Shown here piece by piece: positions 34,647 to 44,500 of a stretch of 64,000 nucleotides of DNA. The number at the start of each line of letters is the position of its first letter. Position 1 is the first letter of the stretch. This DNA is from Mucilaginibacter tundrae. GTDB lineage: Bacteria; Bacteroidota; Bacteroidia; Sphingobacteriales; Sphingobacteriaceae. The stretch lies in contig NZ_JACCBZ010000003.1 of NCBI RefSeq assembly GCF_013408825.1, forward strand, positions 496,001 through 560,000, read 5' to 3'. Made by a program: the position numbers and the translations under genes. A model generated the notes under the pieces. It saw nothing but the letters and a program-made list of their open reading frames with translations, did not search any database and had not been told where the DNA came from.

Positions 34647-36530
34647 ATGTCAGAAAAAGGAACGATCTCGATACATACCGAGAATATTTTCCCGATAATT
34701 AAGAAGTTCTTATACTCAGATAATGAGATATTTTTGCGCGAACTGGTATCAAACGCGGTTGATGCTACCCAAAAAATCAAACGTTTAGCTTCATTAGGCC
34801 AATATAATGGCGAGCTTGGCGACCTGCGTGTCGAAATTGCTTTTGATGCAGACAAAAAGACAATAACCATCAGCGACAACGGCTTGGGTATGACAGCCGA
34901 TGAGATTAAAAAATATATTAATCAGATAGCTTTCTCGGGTGCTACCGAGTTTATGGAGAAGTTTAAAGAAGCTAAAGATGCCAATGAAATTATTGGTCGC
35001 TTTGGTTTAGGCTTTTACTCTGCATTTATGGTGGCCGATAAGGTTGAAATTCAAACACTAAGTTACCAGGATGGCGCTGAACCGGCTTATTGGGTATGCG
35101 ATGGCAGCACCGAATTTGAAATCGGCGAAGGCACTTTAGCTGAACGCGGTACCGAGATCACTTTATATATCAACAGTGAATCTGAAGAGTTTTTGAACAA
35201 ACAAAAACTACAGGAGATACTGGATAAATACTGCAAATTCTTACCTGTACCCATCAAATTTGGCACCACTACCGAAGAGGAAGAAGACGGTGTTGATGAT
35301 GAAGGCAAACCAAAATACAAATCAGTCGAGGTTGATAATATCATCAACGACACCACCCCTATCTGGACTAAAGCGCCATCTGAATTAAAGGATGAAGATT
35401 ACCTTAACTTCTATAAAGAGCTTTATCCATACAGCGAGGATCCTTTATTCTGGATCCACCTGAATGTGGATTATCCTTTCAACTTAACAGGGGTTCTTTA
35501 TTTCCCTAAGCTGAAAAATGATTTCGAGGTACAAAAAAACAAGATAAAATTATTCTCCCGCCAGGTATTTATTACTGATGAGGTTAAAGATATCGTACCT
35601 GAATTCCTGATGCTATTACATGGTGTAATTGATTCACCGGATATCCCGTTGAACGTATCTCGTAGCTTTTTACAGGCCGATCATAACGTTAAAAAGATCA
35701 ACAGTTACATCACCAAAAAAGTGGCTGATAAACTGGCTGAGCTATTCAAAAACGACCGTTCGGGCTTCGAAGAAAAATGGAGCGACATTGGCGTATTTGT
35801 TAAATACGGTATGATAAGCGAAGACAAGTTTTATGATAAAGCCAAAGACTTTGTGTTGCTAACCAACACCGCTAAACAAAACTTCACTTTAGAAGAATAC
35901 AAAGAAAAAGTTGAGCCTGTTCAAACCGATAAAGATGGCAGGTTAGTTTACATCTACACCAACGATCCTTCAAAACAGGACGCTTTCATCCAGTCAGCCA
36001 ATAAAAAAGGTTATGATGTGTTATTGATGGATTCACCTATTGATACACACTTTATCAGCCAGTTAGAGCAAAAGCTGGAGAAAACATCGCTGAAACGTGT
36101 TGATGCTGATGTAGCCGACAAGTTAATCGCGAAGGATGAAAACCCTGAATCAGTTTTAACTGAAGAGCAGATTACCAAGGTAAAAGCTATATTCGATAAA
36201 GCCATCAACAAACCGGCCTACAAAGTTGAGTTGGAAAGCCTTAATCCTGACGAACTACCGGTAACCGTAACCATGGACGAGTTTATGCGCCGCATGAAAG
36301 ACATGGCGGCCATGGGTGGCGGCATGAGCTTTTACGGCAGCATGCCCGATAACTATAAGGTAGTAGTTAACGGCAACCACAAACTCATCAGTCGTATTTT
36401 ACAGGATGATAACGAAGATGCCCAGTCAACCTTAGCCAAACAGGCTTTTGATTTGGCGCTATTATCCCAAGGCCTGTTAAAAGGCGCGGACTTAACCGAG
36501 TTCGTAAACAGAAGTGTTAATTTGATTTAA
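34647..36530 (+). CDS. htpG: Hsp90-family molecular chaperone HtpG
   Basis: A 627-residue bacterial Hsp90. The N-terminal GHKL ATPase domain has LRELVSNAVDATQKIKRLA near 28-46, the nucleotide motif ISDNGLGMT near 77-85 and GRFGLGFYSAFMVA near 118-131. The middle domain contains WTKAPSEL and PLNVSRSFLQ near 330-340. The C-terminal dimerisation domain contains the acidic-to-MMKDM-like stretch FMRRMKDMAAMGGG. It folds client proteins in the cytoplasm. The gene ends 20 bases before a strong terminator. Confidence 0.96.
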   Translation: MSEKGTISIHTENIFPIIKKFLYSDNEIFLRELVSNAVDATQKIKRLASLGQYNGELGDLRVEIAFDADKKTITISDNGLGMTADEIKKYINQIAFSGATEFMEKFKEAKDANEIIGRFGLGFYSAFMVADKVEIQTLSYQDGAEPAYWVCDGSTEFEIGEGTLAERGTEITLYINSESEEFLNKQKLQEILDKYCKFLPVPIKFGTTTEEEEDGVDDEGKPKYKSVEVDNIINDTTPIWTKAPSELKDEDYLNFYKELYPYSEDPLFWIHLNVDYPFNLTGVLYFPKLKNDFEVQKNKIKLFSRQVFITDEVKDIVPEFLMLLHGVIDSPDIPLNVSRSFLQADHNVKKINSYITKKVADKLAELFKNDRSGFEEKWSDIGVFVKYGMISEDKFYDKAKDFVLLTNTAKQNFTLEEYKEKVEPVQTDKDGRLVYIYTNDPSKQDAFIQSANKKGYDVLLMDSPIDTHFISQLEQKLEKTSLKRVDADVADKLIAKDENPESVLTEEQITKVKAIFDKAINKPAYKVELESLNPDELPVTVTMDEFMRRMKDMAAMGGGMSFYGSMPDNYKVVVNGNHKLISRILQDDNEDAQSTLAKQAFDLALLSQGLLKGADLTEFVNRSVNLI

Positions 36531-36549
36531 GTTTTTATAAGTTTAATGC

Positions 36550-36582
36550 AAAGCCATTTGTTTGTTAACGAATGGCTTTTTT
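36550..36582 (+). terminator. Intrinsic terminator of htpG
   Basis: AAAGCCATT (36550-36558) and AATGGCTTT (36571-36579) form a stem around TGTTTGTTAACG, followed by more T residues. Confidence 0.85.
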
Positions 36583-36608
36583 ATTTATCTAATTTTTATT
36601 CTCTCCCC

Positions 36609-36711
36609 TTTGTCATTCTGAACGCAGTGAAGAATCTTCTGCAAGCGACAAGTAATTATGCAAGACCGCTGTGCTTATCGAAGAATATTCTTCGTTCCTC
36701 AGAATGACAAA
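36609..36711. repeat. Palindromic interspersed repeat, GTCATTCTGA type
   Basis: About 103 bases framed by TTTGTCATTCTGA at the left and TCAGAATGACAAA at the right. Inner words are AGTGAAGAATCTTC and GAAGAATATTCTTCGTTCC. It has the same ends as the repeats at 49784 and 49893. It starts about 27 bases after the htpG terminator. Confidence 0.8.
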
Positions 36712-36722
36712 TCTTATTTATT

Positions 36723-36805
36723 TGGGCGTTGCCTCCGGCCCGCGCTATCCGCTCATACTGCACAGGCCTTAGCCACAGCCCGGTATCCACTTCTATCGCT
36801 AACAC
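36723..36805. repeat. Second interspersed repeat type (GGGCGTTGCCTCCGGCCCGC)
   Basis: A G+C-rich stretch beginning GGGCGTTGCCTCCGGC and containing CTATCCGCTCATACTGCACA and GTATCCACTTCTATCGCTAA. From memory it resembles a repeat common in Sphingobacteriaceae genomes that begins GGGCGTTACCC and ends TATCCGCTTCTATC. There is only one copy in this window, so the identification is by recollection. Confidence 0.5.
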
Positions 36806-36823
36806 AAAAATCTCATTTCCACC

Positions 36824-36915
36824 TTGCCATTTCGACCGCAGGGAGAAATCTTCTTCGATCTGCATTATTCGCCATGCAAGATTTAGAAGATTTCTCCCTG
36901 CGGTCGAAATGACAA
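36824..36915. repeat. Palindromic interspersed repeat, CATTTCGACC type
   Basis: About 92 bases: TTGCCATTTCGACCGCAGGG at the left and CCCTGCGGTCGAAATGACAA at the right, with GAGAAATCTTC and GAAGATTTCTC in the arms. It matches the copy at 52845-52936. The remaining sequence up to 37029 holds only an A+T-rich leader with a near-consensus TAACTTTA at 36977-36984. Confidence 0.85.
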
Positions 36916-37029
36916 TTTATTATAAGAGAAGAATTCTTTGCAAAATCACCCTCAATCCAAACAAAACAAAATTTCCTAACTTTATATTACTACTAAACCA
37001 ATCTGCGTTAACCTATAAATCAATGCCTT

Positions 37030-37536
37030 ATGAAAACCCTGCTTAAAATATCTTCAACATTTTTATTAATGCTGATTATTGTAAATGCAAACGCGCAACA
37101 AACTGCCAAGCAAATTAAACAACAGCAAAAAGCAGCCTCCATCAAACATAAAATAGACGAACAGAAATACACCTTCATAGCACAATATGCGCAGCCCTTG
37201 CGTGGTGGGCAGAGATATCTGACTTCTGATTACGATTTGCGTGTAAAAAAGGATTCTGTAATAGCATGGTTGCCATATTTTGGACAGGTTTATATGGATG
37301 TGCCCTACAACCCAACTGATGATGGAATTAAATTCACATCCACTAAATTTGACTATAAAATAACCGAAAAGAAAAAAGGTGGCTGGACAATTACAATTTT
37401 ACTACACGATGTAAGGCGAACTCAAAATCTCTTGTTAGATGTATATACAAACGGATCAGCTACTTTGCACGTTACAAGCAACTCGCGCGATGCAATTACG
37501 TTCCTCGGGTACATCAAAGATGACAATGATAAATAA
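37030..37536 (+). CDS. DUF4251 exported protein
   Basis: A 168-residue exported protein with a signal peptide ending NANAQ near residue 23, a Lys/Gln-rich helix (24-45) and a DUF4251 domain over the rest: FIAQYAQPLRGGQRYLTSDYDL near 50-71, WLPYFGQVYMDVPYNPTDDG near 82-101 and FTSTKFDY. It is a Bacteroidota-specific periplasmic family of unknown function. The stop codon abuts the stop of the convergent eutC gene with no spacer. Confidence 0.85.
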   Translation: MKTLLKISSTFLLMLIIVNANAQQTAKQIKQQQKAASIKHKIDEQKYTFIAQYAQPLRGGQRYLTSDYDLRVKKDSVIAWLPYFGQVYMDVPYNPTDDGIKFTSTKFDYKITEKKKGGWTITILLHDVRRTQNLLLDVYTNGSATLHVTSNSRDAITFLGYIKDDNDK

Positions 37537-38301
37537 TTAATGCCCTATCAGCCCCTGGTTATCTTTTAATCCGATGCCGGTGAGTTTCATCCTGAAAGCT
37601 TCTTGTATAAGGTAAAATATCTTATCCGCGGCGGGCTTGAACATCAATCCCTGTGGCCTAATGTTTGAAATACAATTGCGTGACTCATCGGTTAAACCGG
37701 GTTTTGGCCCATACGTTAAGTAAGCGCCAATACTGTCCGCCGAACTTAATCCCGGGCGCTCGCCAATCAGTATGACGGACAGTTTTGCATTTAATAAATG
37801 CGCCACCTTATCACTCACGGCTACCCTTCCCTGTTCTACAAAACATACCGGAGCTAATTTCAGATTGGCAGCCGTAAATAGTGGGATCAAGTGATTTAAT
37901 AACCCAATAACGTTTTCATTAATAGCAGCAGCCGAAAGCCCGTCAGCTATAATGATCGAAACATCATAATCACCAGTATATTCCTTCAATTGATTAGCAG
38001 ATGATTTCTTTAATTTTCTGCCGAGATCAGGTCGTTGCAAATATTCTGCCCGGTTACCAGCCTTACTATGCAATAATAAAACCGGAAGATTAAATTGCTT
38101 AATATCGTTCGATAATCCATCAATGTCCAAAACAGAATATACCGCGTCGCGGGCATGGGCATGCGCCAATTTAAACGCCAGCGACTGTTTGGTAGGAATA
38201 CTCGTCCCGGTACGTCCAATGCCAACACGCGCGGCCGTAAACTCCTTTAAAGGATTTAACGGGCTATCATGAGTGGTAAGGCCTTTGATCACTTTATCCA
38301 T
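37537..38301 (-). CDS. eutC: Ethanolamine ammonia-lyase small subunit
   Basis: A 254-residue small subunit. Family features include FTAARVGIGRTGTSIPTKQ near 22-40, FKLAHAHARDAVYSVLD near 44-60, ADGLSAAAINEN near 117-128 and LIGERPGLSSADSIGAYLTYGPK near 175-197, which bind the cobalamin lower face with EutB. EutBC splits ethanolamine to acetaldehyde and ammonia using adenosylcobalamin. It overlaps eutB by 13 bases. Confidence 0.95.
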   Translation of the reverse strand: MDKVIKGLTTHDSPLNPLKEFTAARVGIGRTGTSIPTKQSLAFKLAHAHARDAVYSVLDIDGLSNDIKQFNLPVLLLHSKAGNRAEYLQRPDLGRKLKKSSANQLKEYTGDYDVSIIIADGLSAAAINENVIGLLNHLIPLFTAANLKLAPVCFVEQGRVAVSDKVAHLLNAKLSVILIGERPGLSSADSIGAYLTYGPKPGLTDESRNCISNIRPQGLMFKPAADKIFYLIQEAFRMKLTGIGLKDNQGLIGH

Positions 38302-39683
38302 AACGATCCGAAATGATTATACAAACTTCCCTCATTAGCCGATGTTAGTTTCCCTTGCTTGTCCACAATACCTTGTTTTATTAGCCAGGCTTCAAACTCC
38401 GGCGCGGCTTTTAATCCCAGCACTTTCCTCAAATACAAAGCATCATGAAAAGAGGTAGACTGGTAATTCAGCATAATATCATCAGATCCCGGTATCCCCA
38501 TGATGAAATTACAACCCGCTACCCCCAATAAAGTCAGCAAATTATCCATATCATCCTGATCGGCTTCTGCATGGTTGGTATAGCAAACATCCATTCCCAT
38601 TGGCAACCCCAATAGCTTAGCGCAAAAATGATCTTCCAGCGCTGCGCGGATGATCTGCTTGCCATCATACAAATACTCCGGCCCGATGAAGCCTACAACC
38701 GAGTTAACCAGTAACGGCTTAAACTTTCGCGCTATAGCATACGCTCTTGCCTCGCAGGTTTGCTGGTCAACCCCATGATGCGCATTGGCTGATAAAGCGC
38801 TCCCCTGCCCGGTTTCAAAATACATTACATTGTTGCCAATAGTACCACGTTTTAATGATAAAGTGGCTTGATAAGCTTCCTCTATCAAACTTAAGCTTAC
38901 GCCAAAGCTGGTATTAGTTAACTCAGTCCCGCCTATAGATTGAAAGCACAGATCAATGGGCGCATCTTTATTTTTATTGATAAGTTCAAGTGTTGTAGTA
39001 ATATGGCTCAATACGCATGACTGCATTGGAATATCAAATTGCTGCCTAAGCTGATCTATCATCCACAGTAAACTCATCACATGGCTTGGGCTATCAGTAG
39101 CCGGGTTAATGCCAATACAGGCATCCCCGCTGCCGTAAAGTAAGCCTTCTATAATACTGGCGGCAACGCCTTTAGGGTCGTCGGTTGGGTGATTGGGCTG
39201 CAAGCGTGTCGAAAAATGACCTTTCAATCCAATAGTATTGCGGAAATGAGTTATTACCTCACACTTTTTTGCTACCGCGATCAGATCCTGGTTACGCATA
39301 ATTTTAGATACCGAGGCAACCATTTCGGGCGTTAGACCTGCCTCAATACTTTTTAATATTGATGTGGTAGTTTCATCCATTAACAACCAATCGCGCAACT
39401 CACCAACCGTTAAATGGCTTATTAAGCTAAAAGCATTCAAATCGTGACTATCAATAATCAATCGTGTTACTTCATCACTTTCATAAGGAATAATGAGCTC
39501 CGACAAAAACACTTTTAAAGGCACATCTGCCAAAGTGATCTGCGCCGCCACCCTTTCCTCGTAACTTTCCGCGCACAAGCCAGCCAGCGCGTCCCCCGTC
39601 CTAAACGGCGAAGCCTTAGCAAGCAAAGTCTTAAGGTCGTCAAACCTGTAAACTTTTCCGCCGATGGTGGTTTGATAGCTCAT
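38289..39683 (-). CDS. eutB: Ethanolamine ammonia-lyase large subunit
   Basis: A 464-residue TIM-barrel subunit, the usual length. It contains the substrate and cofactor loops of the family, for example GLKGHFSTRLQPNHPTDDP near 153-171, GDACIGINPATDS near 184-196, YFETGQGSALSANAHHGVDQ near 285-304 and GIPGSDDIMLNYQSTSFHD near 399-417. It pairs with EutC. The catalytic Arg and Glu regions look intact. The permease lies 38 bases upstream, so the unit is permease-eutB-eutC. Confidence 0.96.
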   Translation of the reverse strand: MSYQTTIGGKVYRFDDLKTLLAKASPFRTGDALAGLCAESYEERVAAQITLADVPLKVFLSELIIPYESDEVTRLIIDSHDLNAFSLISHLTVGELRDWLLMDETTTSILKSIEAGLTPEMVASVSKIMRNQDLIAVAKKCEVITHFRNTIGLKGHFSTRLQPNHPTDDPKGVAASIIEGLLYGSGDACIGINPATDSPSHVMSLLWMIDQLRQQFDIPMQSCVLSHITTTLELINKNKDAPIDLCFQSIGGTELTNTSFGVSLSLIEEAYQATLSLKRGTIGNNVMYFETGQGSALSANAHHGVDQQTCEARAYAIARKFKPLLVNSVVGFIGPEYLYDGKQIIRAALEDHFCAKLLGLPMGMDVCYTNHAEADQDDMDNLLTLLGVAGCNFIMGIPGSDDIMLNYQSTSFHDALYLRKVLGLKAAPEFEAWLIKQGIVDKQGKLTSANEGSLYNHFGSLWIK

Positions 39684-39721
39684 TGCTTATATTCAGACTA
39701 ATAACATCTTGTAAATCAAAA

Positions 39722-41053
39722 TCAGTTTAATCCTGGTTCTATTAACTGCACTTTATGCTTACCCATCACCACAAAAACAACAGCGACTACAGTCAGAATC
39801 GCGAAAAACACCAAACTCACCATAAAGTGATAATATATAATGGCAAACAACGATACCGCCGATATAATCAAAGCAACTGCCGGGAACACCGGGTAAAACG
39901 GCGAAGCGAATGGACGCTCTAAATCAGGTTCTTTTTTCCGTAGGATAAACAAACTGATCATGCTCATCATATACATAAACACCGCGCCCATTGCCGATAA
40001 TATCACGATATTCTCCGCGGTATTATCAAAGTACAAAGCAACCATACTAATAACACCGCCCGCGATCAGCGCCCAATAAGGTGTTTGAAAACGCCGATTT
40101 AATTTAGATAAAAACCTCGGTAAATAACCGCTCCTCGCCATAGCATAAACCTGCCTCGATGATGCCAGTATAGTACCGTGAAATGAGGCTATCAACCCAA
40201 ATAACCCTATGCTTGCGAAGATTTTAGTAAGTCCATTGGCTTTGCCCAAAGCAATAGCAATGGATTCCGGCAGCGGGTCAAGCACATTGCTCAACCTGTG
40301 CCAGTCGGTAATGCCGCCGGTTAATATCATCACCCCAAAAGTTAAAAATATCAGTGTAACTAAGCCGGAAATATAACCTATAGGTATATTTTTTTTAGGT
40401 TCTTTCACTTCCTCGGCAACCATGGCAACACCTTCTATCGCCAGGTAAAACCAAACCGCGAAAGGCAAAGCCGCGAATACCCCGCCCCATCCAAAAGGCA
40501 TCGGGTGACTCAAATAATTACTCATCCTAAAATGCGGACCAACTACACCCATAAACAACAACAGTTCTGCTACCGCCAGTATGGTGATCACCACAGAAAA
40601 CACGGCTGATTCCTTCATGCCCGATACATTGATCCCAATAAATAAAACATTAAAAAACAAAGCCGATGGAACAATCGGTATGGATGGATAGAGAAAATGC
40701 AGATAACTACCCAAAGCCGCCGCGATAGCCGGCGTAGCAAACAAAAAATCGATCAGCGTGGCGTAACCGGCTATCAATCCTCCAAACGGCCCCATAGCCC
40801 TGTATGCGTAAGCAAATGCCCCGCCCGCGTGTGGTATGGCAGTAGTTAATTCAGTATAGCTAAAAATAAAGGTAACGTACATTACCGTAATAATGACCGT
40901 AGCGATCAAAAAACCAACAGTACCCGATACGCCCCAGCCATAATTCCACCCAAAGTACTCACCTGATATAACCAAGCCTACCGCTATCGCCCACAAATGT
41001 ATAGGCTTCAGCACTCGTTTTAATTGCGTGGTTGTGGCTTCAGTCATAGGCAC
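39722..41053 (-). CDS. Ethanolamine permease (APC superfamily)
   Basis: A 443-residue, 12-helix amino-acid/polyamine/organocation transporter. VISGEYFGWNYGWGVSGTVGF near 20-40 and TAIPHAGGAFAYAYRAMGPFGG near 70-91 are strongly reminiscent of the ethanolamine permease subgroup, which has the same order relative to eutB/eutC. It supplies substrate for EutBC. First gene of the operon, with a minus-strand -7 box 84 bases upstream. Confidence 0.9.
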   Translation of the reverse strand: MPMTEATTTQLKRVLKPIHLWAIAVGLVISGEYFGWNYGWGVSGTVGFLIATVIITVMYVTFIFSYTELTTAIPHAGGAFAYAYRAMGPFGGLIAGYATLIDFLFATPAIAAALGSYLHFLYPSIPIVPSALFFNVLFIGINVSGMKESAVFSVVITILAVAELLLFMGVVGPHFRMSNYLSHPMPFGWGGVFAALPFAVWFYLAIEGVAMVAEEVKEPKKNIPIGYISGLVTLIFLTFGVMILTGGITDWHRLSNVLDPLPESIAIALGKANGLTKIFASIGLFGLIASFHGTILASSRQVYAMARSGYLPRFLSKLNRRFQTPYWALIAGGVISMVALYFDNTAENIVILSAMGAVFMYMMSMISLFILRKKEPDLERPFASPFYPVFPAVALIISAVSLFAIIYYHFMVSLVFFAILTVVAVVFVVMGKHKVQLIEPGLN

Positions 41054-41136
41054 GTTTTAATCTGCCTTAAATTACTGAAAGCATGGCTTATTTCAAAATG
41101 GAGAAAAAAGAGCCAGCCATACCGAAATTTCTGTGA

Positions 41137-41144
41137 CAAAAATA
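41137..41144 (-). promoter_or_regulatory. -7 box (TATTTTTG, minus strand) for the ethanolamine operon
   Basis: CAAAAATA on the plus strand is TATTTTTG in the direction of the permease gene, 84 bases before its start. A CAAA at 41168-41171 could be the -33 partner. Confidence 0.5.
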
Positions 41145-41228
41145 TTACAATAAACAAGAATCAGCCTCAAACATCTTTCCTTCCCTATTGTTTAATAATA
41201 GTTCCAATTAACCAAAAAAATTATCCAC

Positions 41229-41468
41229 ATGTTACGAATAAGCATTCCGTCAAATGGGCCGTCGAAGATTAATTTTTCGTCCTTTATGAATTATTTGCTG
41301 CCTGTACCGCCAAAAGGCATTGACAGTGAAGGAAATAACAATGCGGTTTTATTGTTTGATAATGAGGAAGAGGCGAAAGTTTACGCCGACAGGTTAAAGC
41401 AATTACCAGGTTCTCAGAAAAAAGTAGGCAACGAAGTTATTAATGCGATTATGAGGCTGGCGCGATAG
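41229..41468 (+). CDS. Small hypothetical protein
   Basis: A 79-residue protein from ATG 41229. The central part (NAVLLFDNEEEAKVYADRLKQL, residues about 38-59) reads like a compact strand-helix unit. Gly, Pro and Ser are frequent in the first 35 residues. Codon use fits real genes here, and a terminator follows 38 bases after its stop, but there is no recognised family. An overlapping frame starting at 41024 was rejected. Confidence 0.55.
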   Translation: MLRISIPSNGPSKINFSSFMNYLLPVPPKGIDSEGNNNAVLLFDNEEEAKVYADRLKQLPGSQKKVGNEVINAIMRLAR

Positions 41469-41505
41469 TATGGGCTGAGAGATTAATATAGAAAATCATT
41501 TCATT

Positions 41506-41536
41506 AAAAAGCGCCGGGCAATAACCCAGCGCTTTT
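41506..41536. terminator. Bidirectional terminator between the small gene and alaS
   Basis: AAAAGCGC (41507-41514) and GCGCTTTT (41529-41536) form the main stem, with an inner GGG/CCC pair. A-rich and T-rich flanks fit termination in both directions. Confidence 0.8.
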
Positions 41537-41541
41537 CGATT

Positions 41542-44500
41542 TTAGGCTATAAAGCTTTTCGCTTTTTCCAATGCCCGGTGAATTCCGCTCACATCCTTAC
41601 CACCCGCGGTAGCAAAAAACGGCTGACCGCCGCCACCACCCTGTATTTCCTTAGCCAATTCACGTACAATATTACCTGCATTCAATCCTTTTTCTTTTAC
41701 TAAATTTTCACTCAGCATTACGGTCAGGTTTGGTTTGCCGTCGATATCAGCCGCCAATATCAGGAACAGGTCACTTACAATATCTTTGATTTGATAAGCT
41801 AAATTTTTTATAGCATCTGCGTTGGGCAATTCAACCCGCTCAGCAATAAAGTTGATGCCGTTAATTACCTGTGCTTTATCTGCCAAACCTTGTTTTAAAC
41901 CTGATGCTTTTTGCAGCACAGCTTTTTCCTGCGCTTTCTTTAAACGGTTATTTTCTTCCAGCAGATCAGCTATGGATTTTGTAATGTCATTTGGATTTTT
42001 CAGCAAATCCTTCACATCCTGTACCATTTTGCTTTGCTCCTGTATGTAATTCAGCGAATTAAAACTTGTTATCGCCTCGATACGACGAACACCAGCAGCC
42101 ACAGCGCTTTCGGATAGTATCTTAAAGAAACCGATCTCGCCCGTAGCCTTAACGTGCGTACCACCGCACAGTTCCTTGCTAAAATTATCATCAAAAGTTA
42201 TCACGCGTACATAATCGCCATATTTTTCGCCAAATAAGGCGGTAACACCGCTTGCTATAGCATCTTGGTAACGTACATTGCGCTGTTCGTTCAACGGAAC
42301 GTTCTCCATGATCTTCATATTCACCACCCTTTCAACCGCCACCAAATCATCTTCGGAAACCTTACTGAAATGCGAAAAATCGAACCTCAAAGCATCCGGG
42401 TTCACCAATGATCCTTTTTGATTCACATGCCCGCCCACAATCTCCTTCAAGGCAGCGTGCATCAAATGCGTAGCCGAGTGGTTGGCATTGGTCATCATAC
42501 GGTTGCCCATATTTATATAAGCCATATAATTACCACCCGGTAAACGGTTTTGTGATGGCGGCAACACTTCTCCCTCAGGCGAATATATCGGCATCAATTC
42601 AGCTATATGAATAGTCAACCCGTTTTCTTTTTTAGTATCGATCACCTGGAAACTCACCGGACCGGTTTTTTCATCATACCATTCGCTCACAATCGCGCCG
42701 GTATCACCAACCTGCCCACCGCTTTCGGCATAAAAAGGCGTTTCGCTTAAAACAATGTGATACAGCTCTTTACCCTGCGCAACAACCTTGCGGTATTTTA
42801 GTATTTCGGTATAATTCGTTTGATATTCATCATATCCAATAAAGAGCGTATTATCTCCCGGGCGCAAAACAATCCAATCGCCTGCATTAACCGTAGTAGC
42901 TAAACGTGAGCGAGATTTTTGAGCTTGAAGAGCTTCCTCAAAACCTTCTAAATCAACTGTCCATTCTTCTTCGCGAGCCATTAATTCTGTTAGATCGATT
43001 GGGAACCCATAAGTATCTGATAATTCAAATGCGATTTCAGATGGTAGTTGTCGTACGTTATTTTTATTAATATAATTTTTTAGAGAATTATAAGCTGTAT
43101 AATAATCTTTTTTGTCATTTATTATGCGCTCTAATTCATGAGTTTTAAATCCTCCTGTTATTGGAGCATCTATATAATTTGAAATGTATTGAGCTAATTT
43201 TAAAACAACAAAATTCGTATTAACTAAATAATCAGCTGTATGATAAGGTTGTTTAGATACCTTGTCTCCTGAATCTGTACCATAGTTTGCAACTTCAATT
43301 ATAGAAGTATTTTCAAAAGCCTGTCCATATTGTTTATCTAAGAAATCATTTATTTCATTCAAATAACCAATGTAACCTTCTAATATATTTATTCCCTTAC
43401 CAAGCGTTCTCAAAAAGCTAACCTCCTCCTCCAAAATCACCTTCTGCACAAAATCCTTCTGACTATACAACTCATCAAAAACACCCTTAAACTGATCGGC
43501 CAACAAAGGCACCAAAGTATTTAAAAATGGTTCTTTGAACCCTAAATATTGGTATTGATACCTAACCGCCCTGCGTAAAATTCGGCGGATCACATAACCC
43601 GCTTTGTTATTAGATGGCAACAGGCCATCAGCTATCGCGAAGCTGATGGCGCGGATATGGTCAGCCATTACACGCATCGCAACAGCATCGCTCCAATCAG
43701 CATCACCCGGTTTAGCCGCGCTATTATATTTTTTGCCTGATTTTTCAGCAATAAATTGAATTAATGGCTGAAAAACGTCGGTATCATAATTCGAAGTTTT
43801 CCCTTGCAGCACCCTTACCAAACGCTCAAAGCCCATGCCTGTATCTACATGCTGTGCAGGCAACGGTTGCAGCGAGCTATCTTTCAGGCGGTTAAACTGC
43901 ATAAAAACGTTATTCCATATCTCAATAACCTGATCATGGTCGGCATTTACCAAAACTGCGCCGCTAACTTCTTTGCGCTCGTTGTCTGGTCTACTATCAA
44001 AATGGATCTCCGAACACGGTCCGCAGGGGCCAGTCTCGCCCATCTCCCAAAAATTATCTTTTTTATTGCCGGGGAGGATATGCGCTTCATCTACATACTG
44101 TTTCCACAAATCGTAGGTTTCGGTATCTTTTGCCAGGCCTTCTTTTTCATCACCTTCAAAATAGGTAACGTACAAGCGGTCTTTATCTAATTTGTAAACC
44201 TTGGTCAGTAGTTCCCAGCTCCAGTCGATGGCTTCTTTTTTGAAATAATCGCCAAAACTCCAGTTACCAAGCATCTCGAACATGGTATGGTGATAGGTGT
44301 CAATACCCACCTCTTCCAAATCGTTATGCTTGCCCGATACCCGCAAACAACGTTGCGTATCCGCCACGCGCGGAAATTTAGCTGGCTCTTCGCCCAAAAA
44401 AATGGCCTTAAACTGGTTCATCCCCGCGTTGGTGAACATCAGGGTTGGGTCATCCTTAACAACAATAGGCGCCGATGGCACAATAGTATGTCCTTTAGCG

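Noticed and set aside
36658..37046. Several overlapping reading frames of 60-105 codons
   Set aside because: They are translations of the interspersed repeats (palindromes read in several frames), not genes.
41024..41272. 82-codon plus-strand frame overlapping the start of the ethanolamine permease
   Set aside because: It begins inside the permease gene on the other strand and has no coding-like composition; it ends in the neighbouring frame of the 41229 small gene.
43048..43374. Intein or selfish splicing element in alaS
   Set aside because: No intein start Cys or terminal His-Asn is seen at the borders, and the insertion is shorter than most inteins and does not interrupt a catalytic motif.
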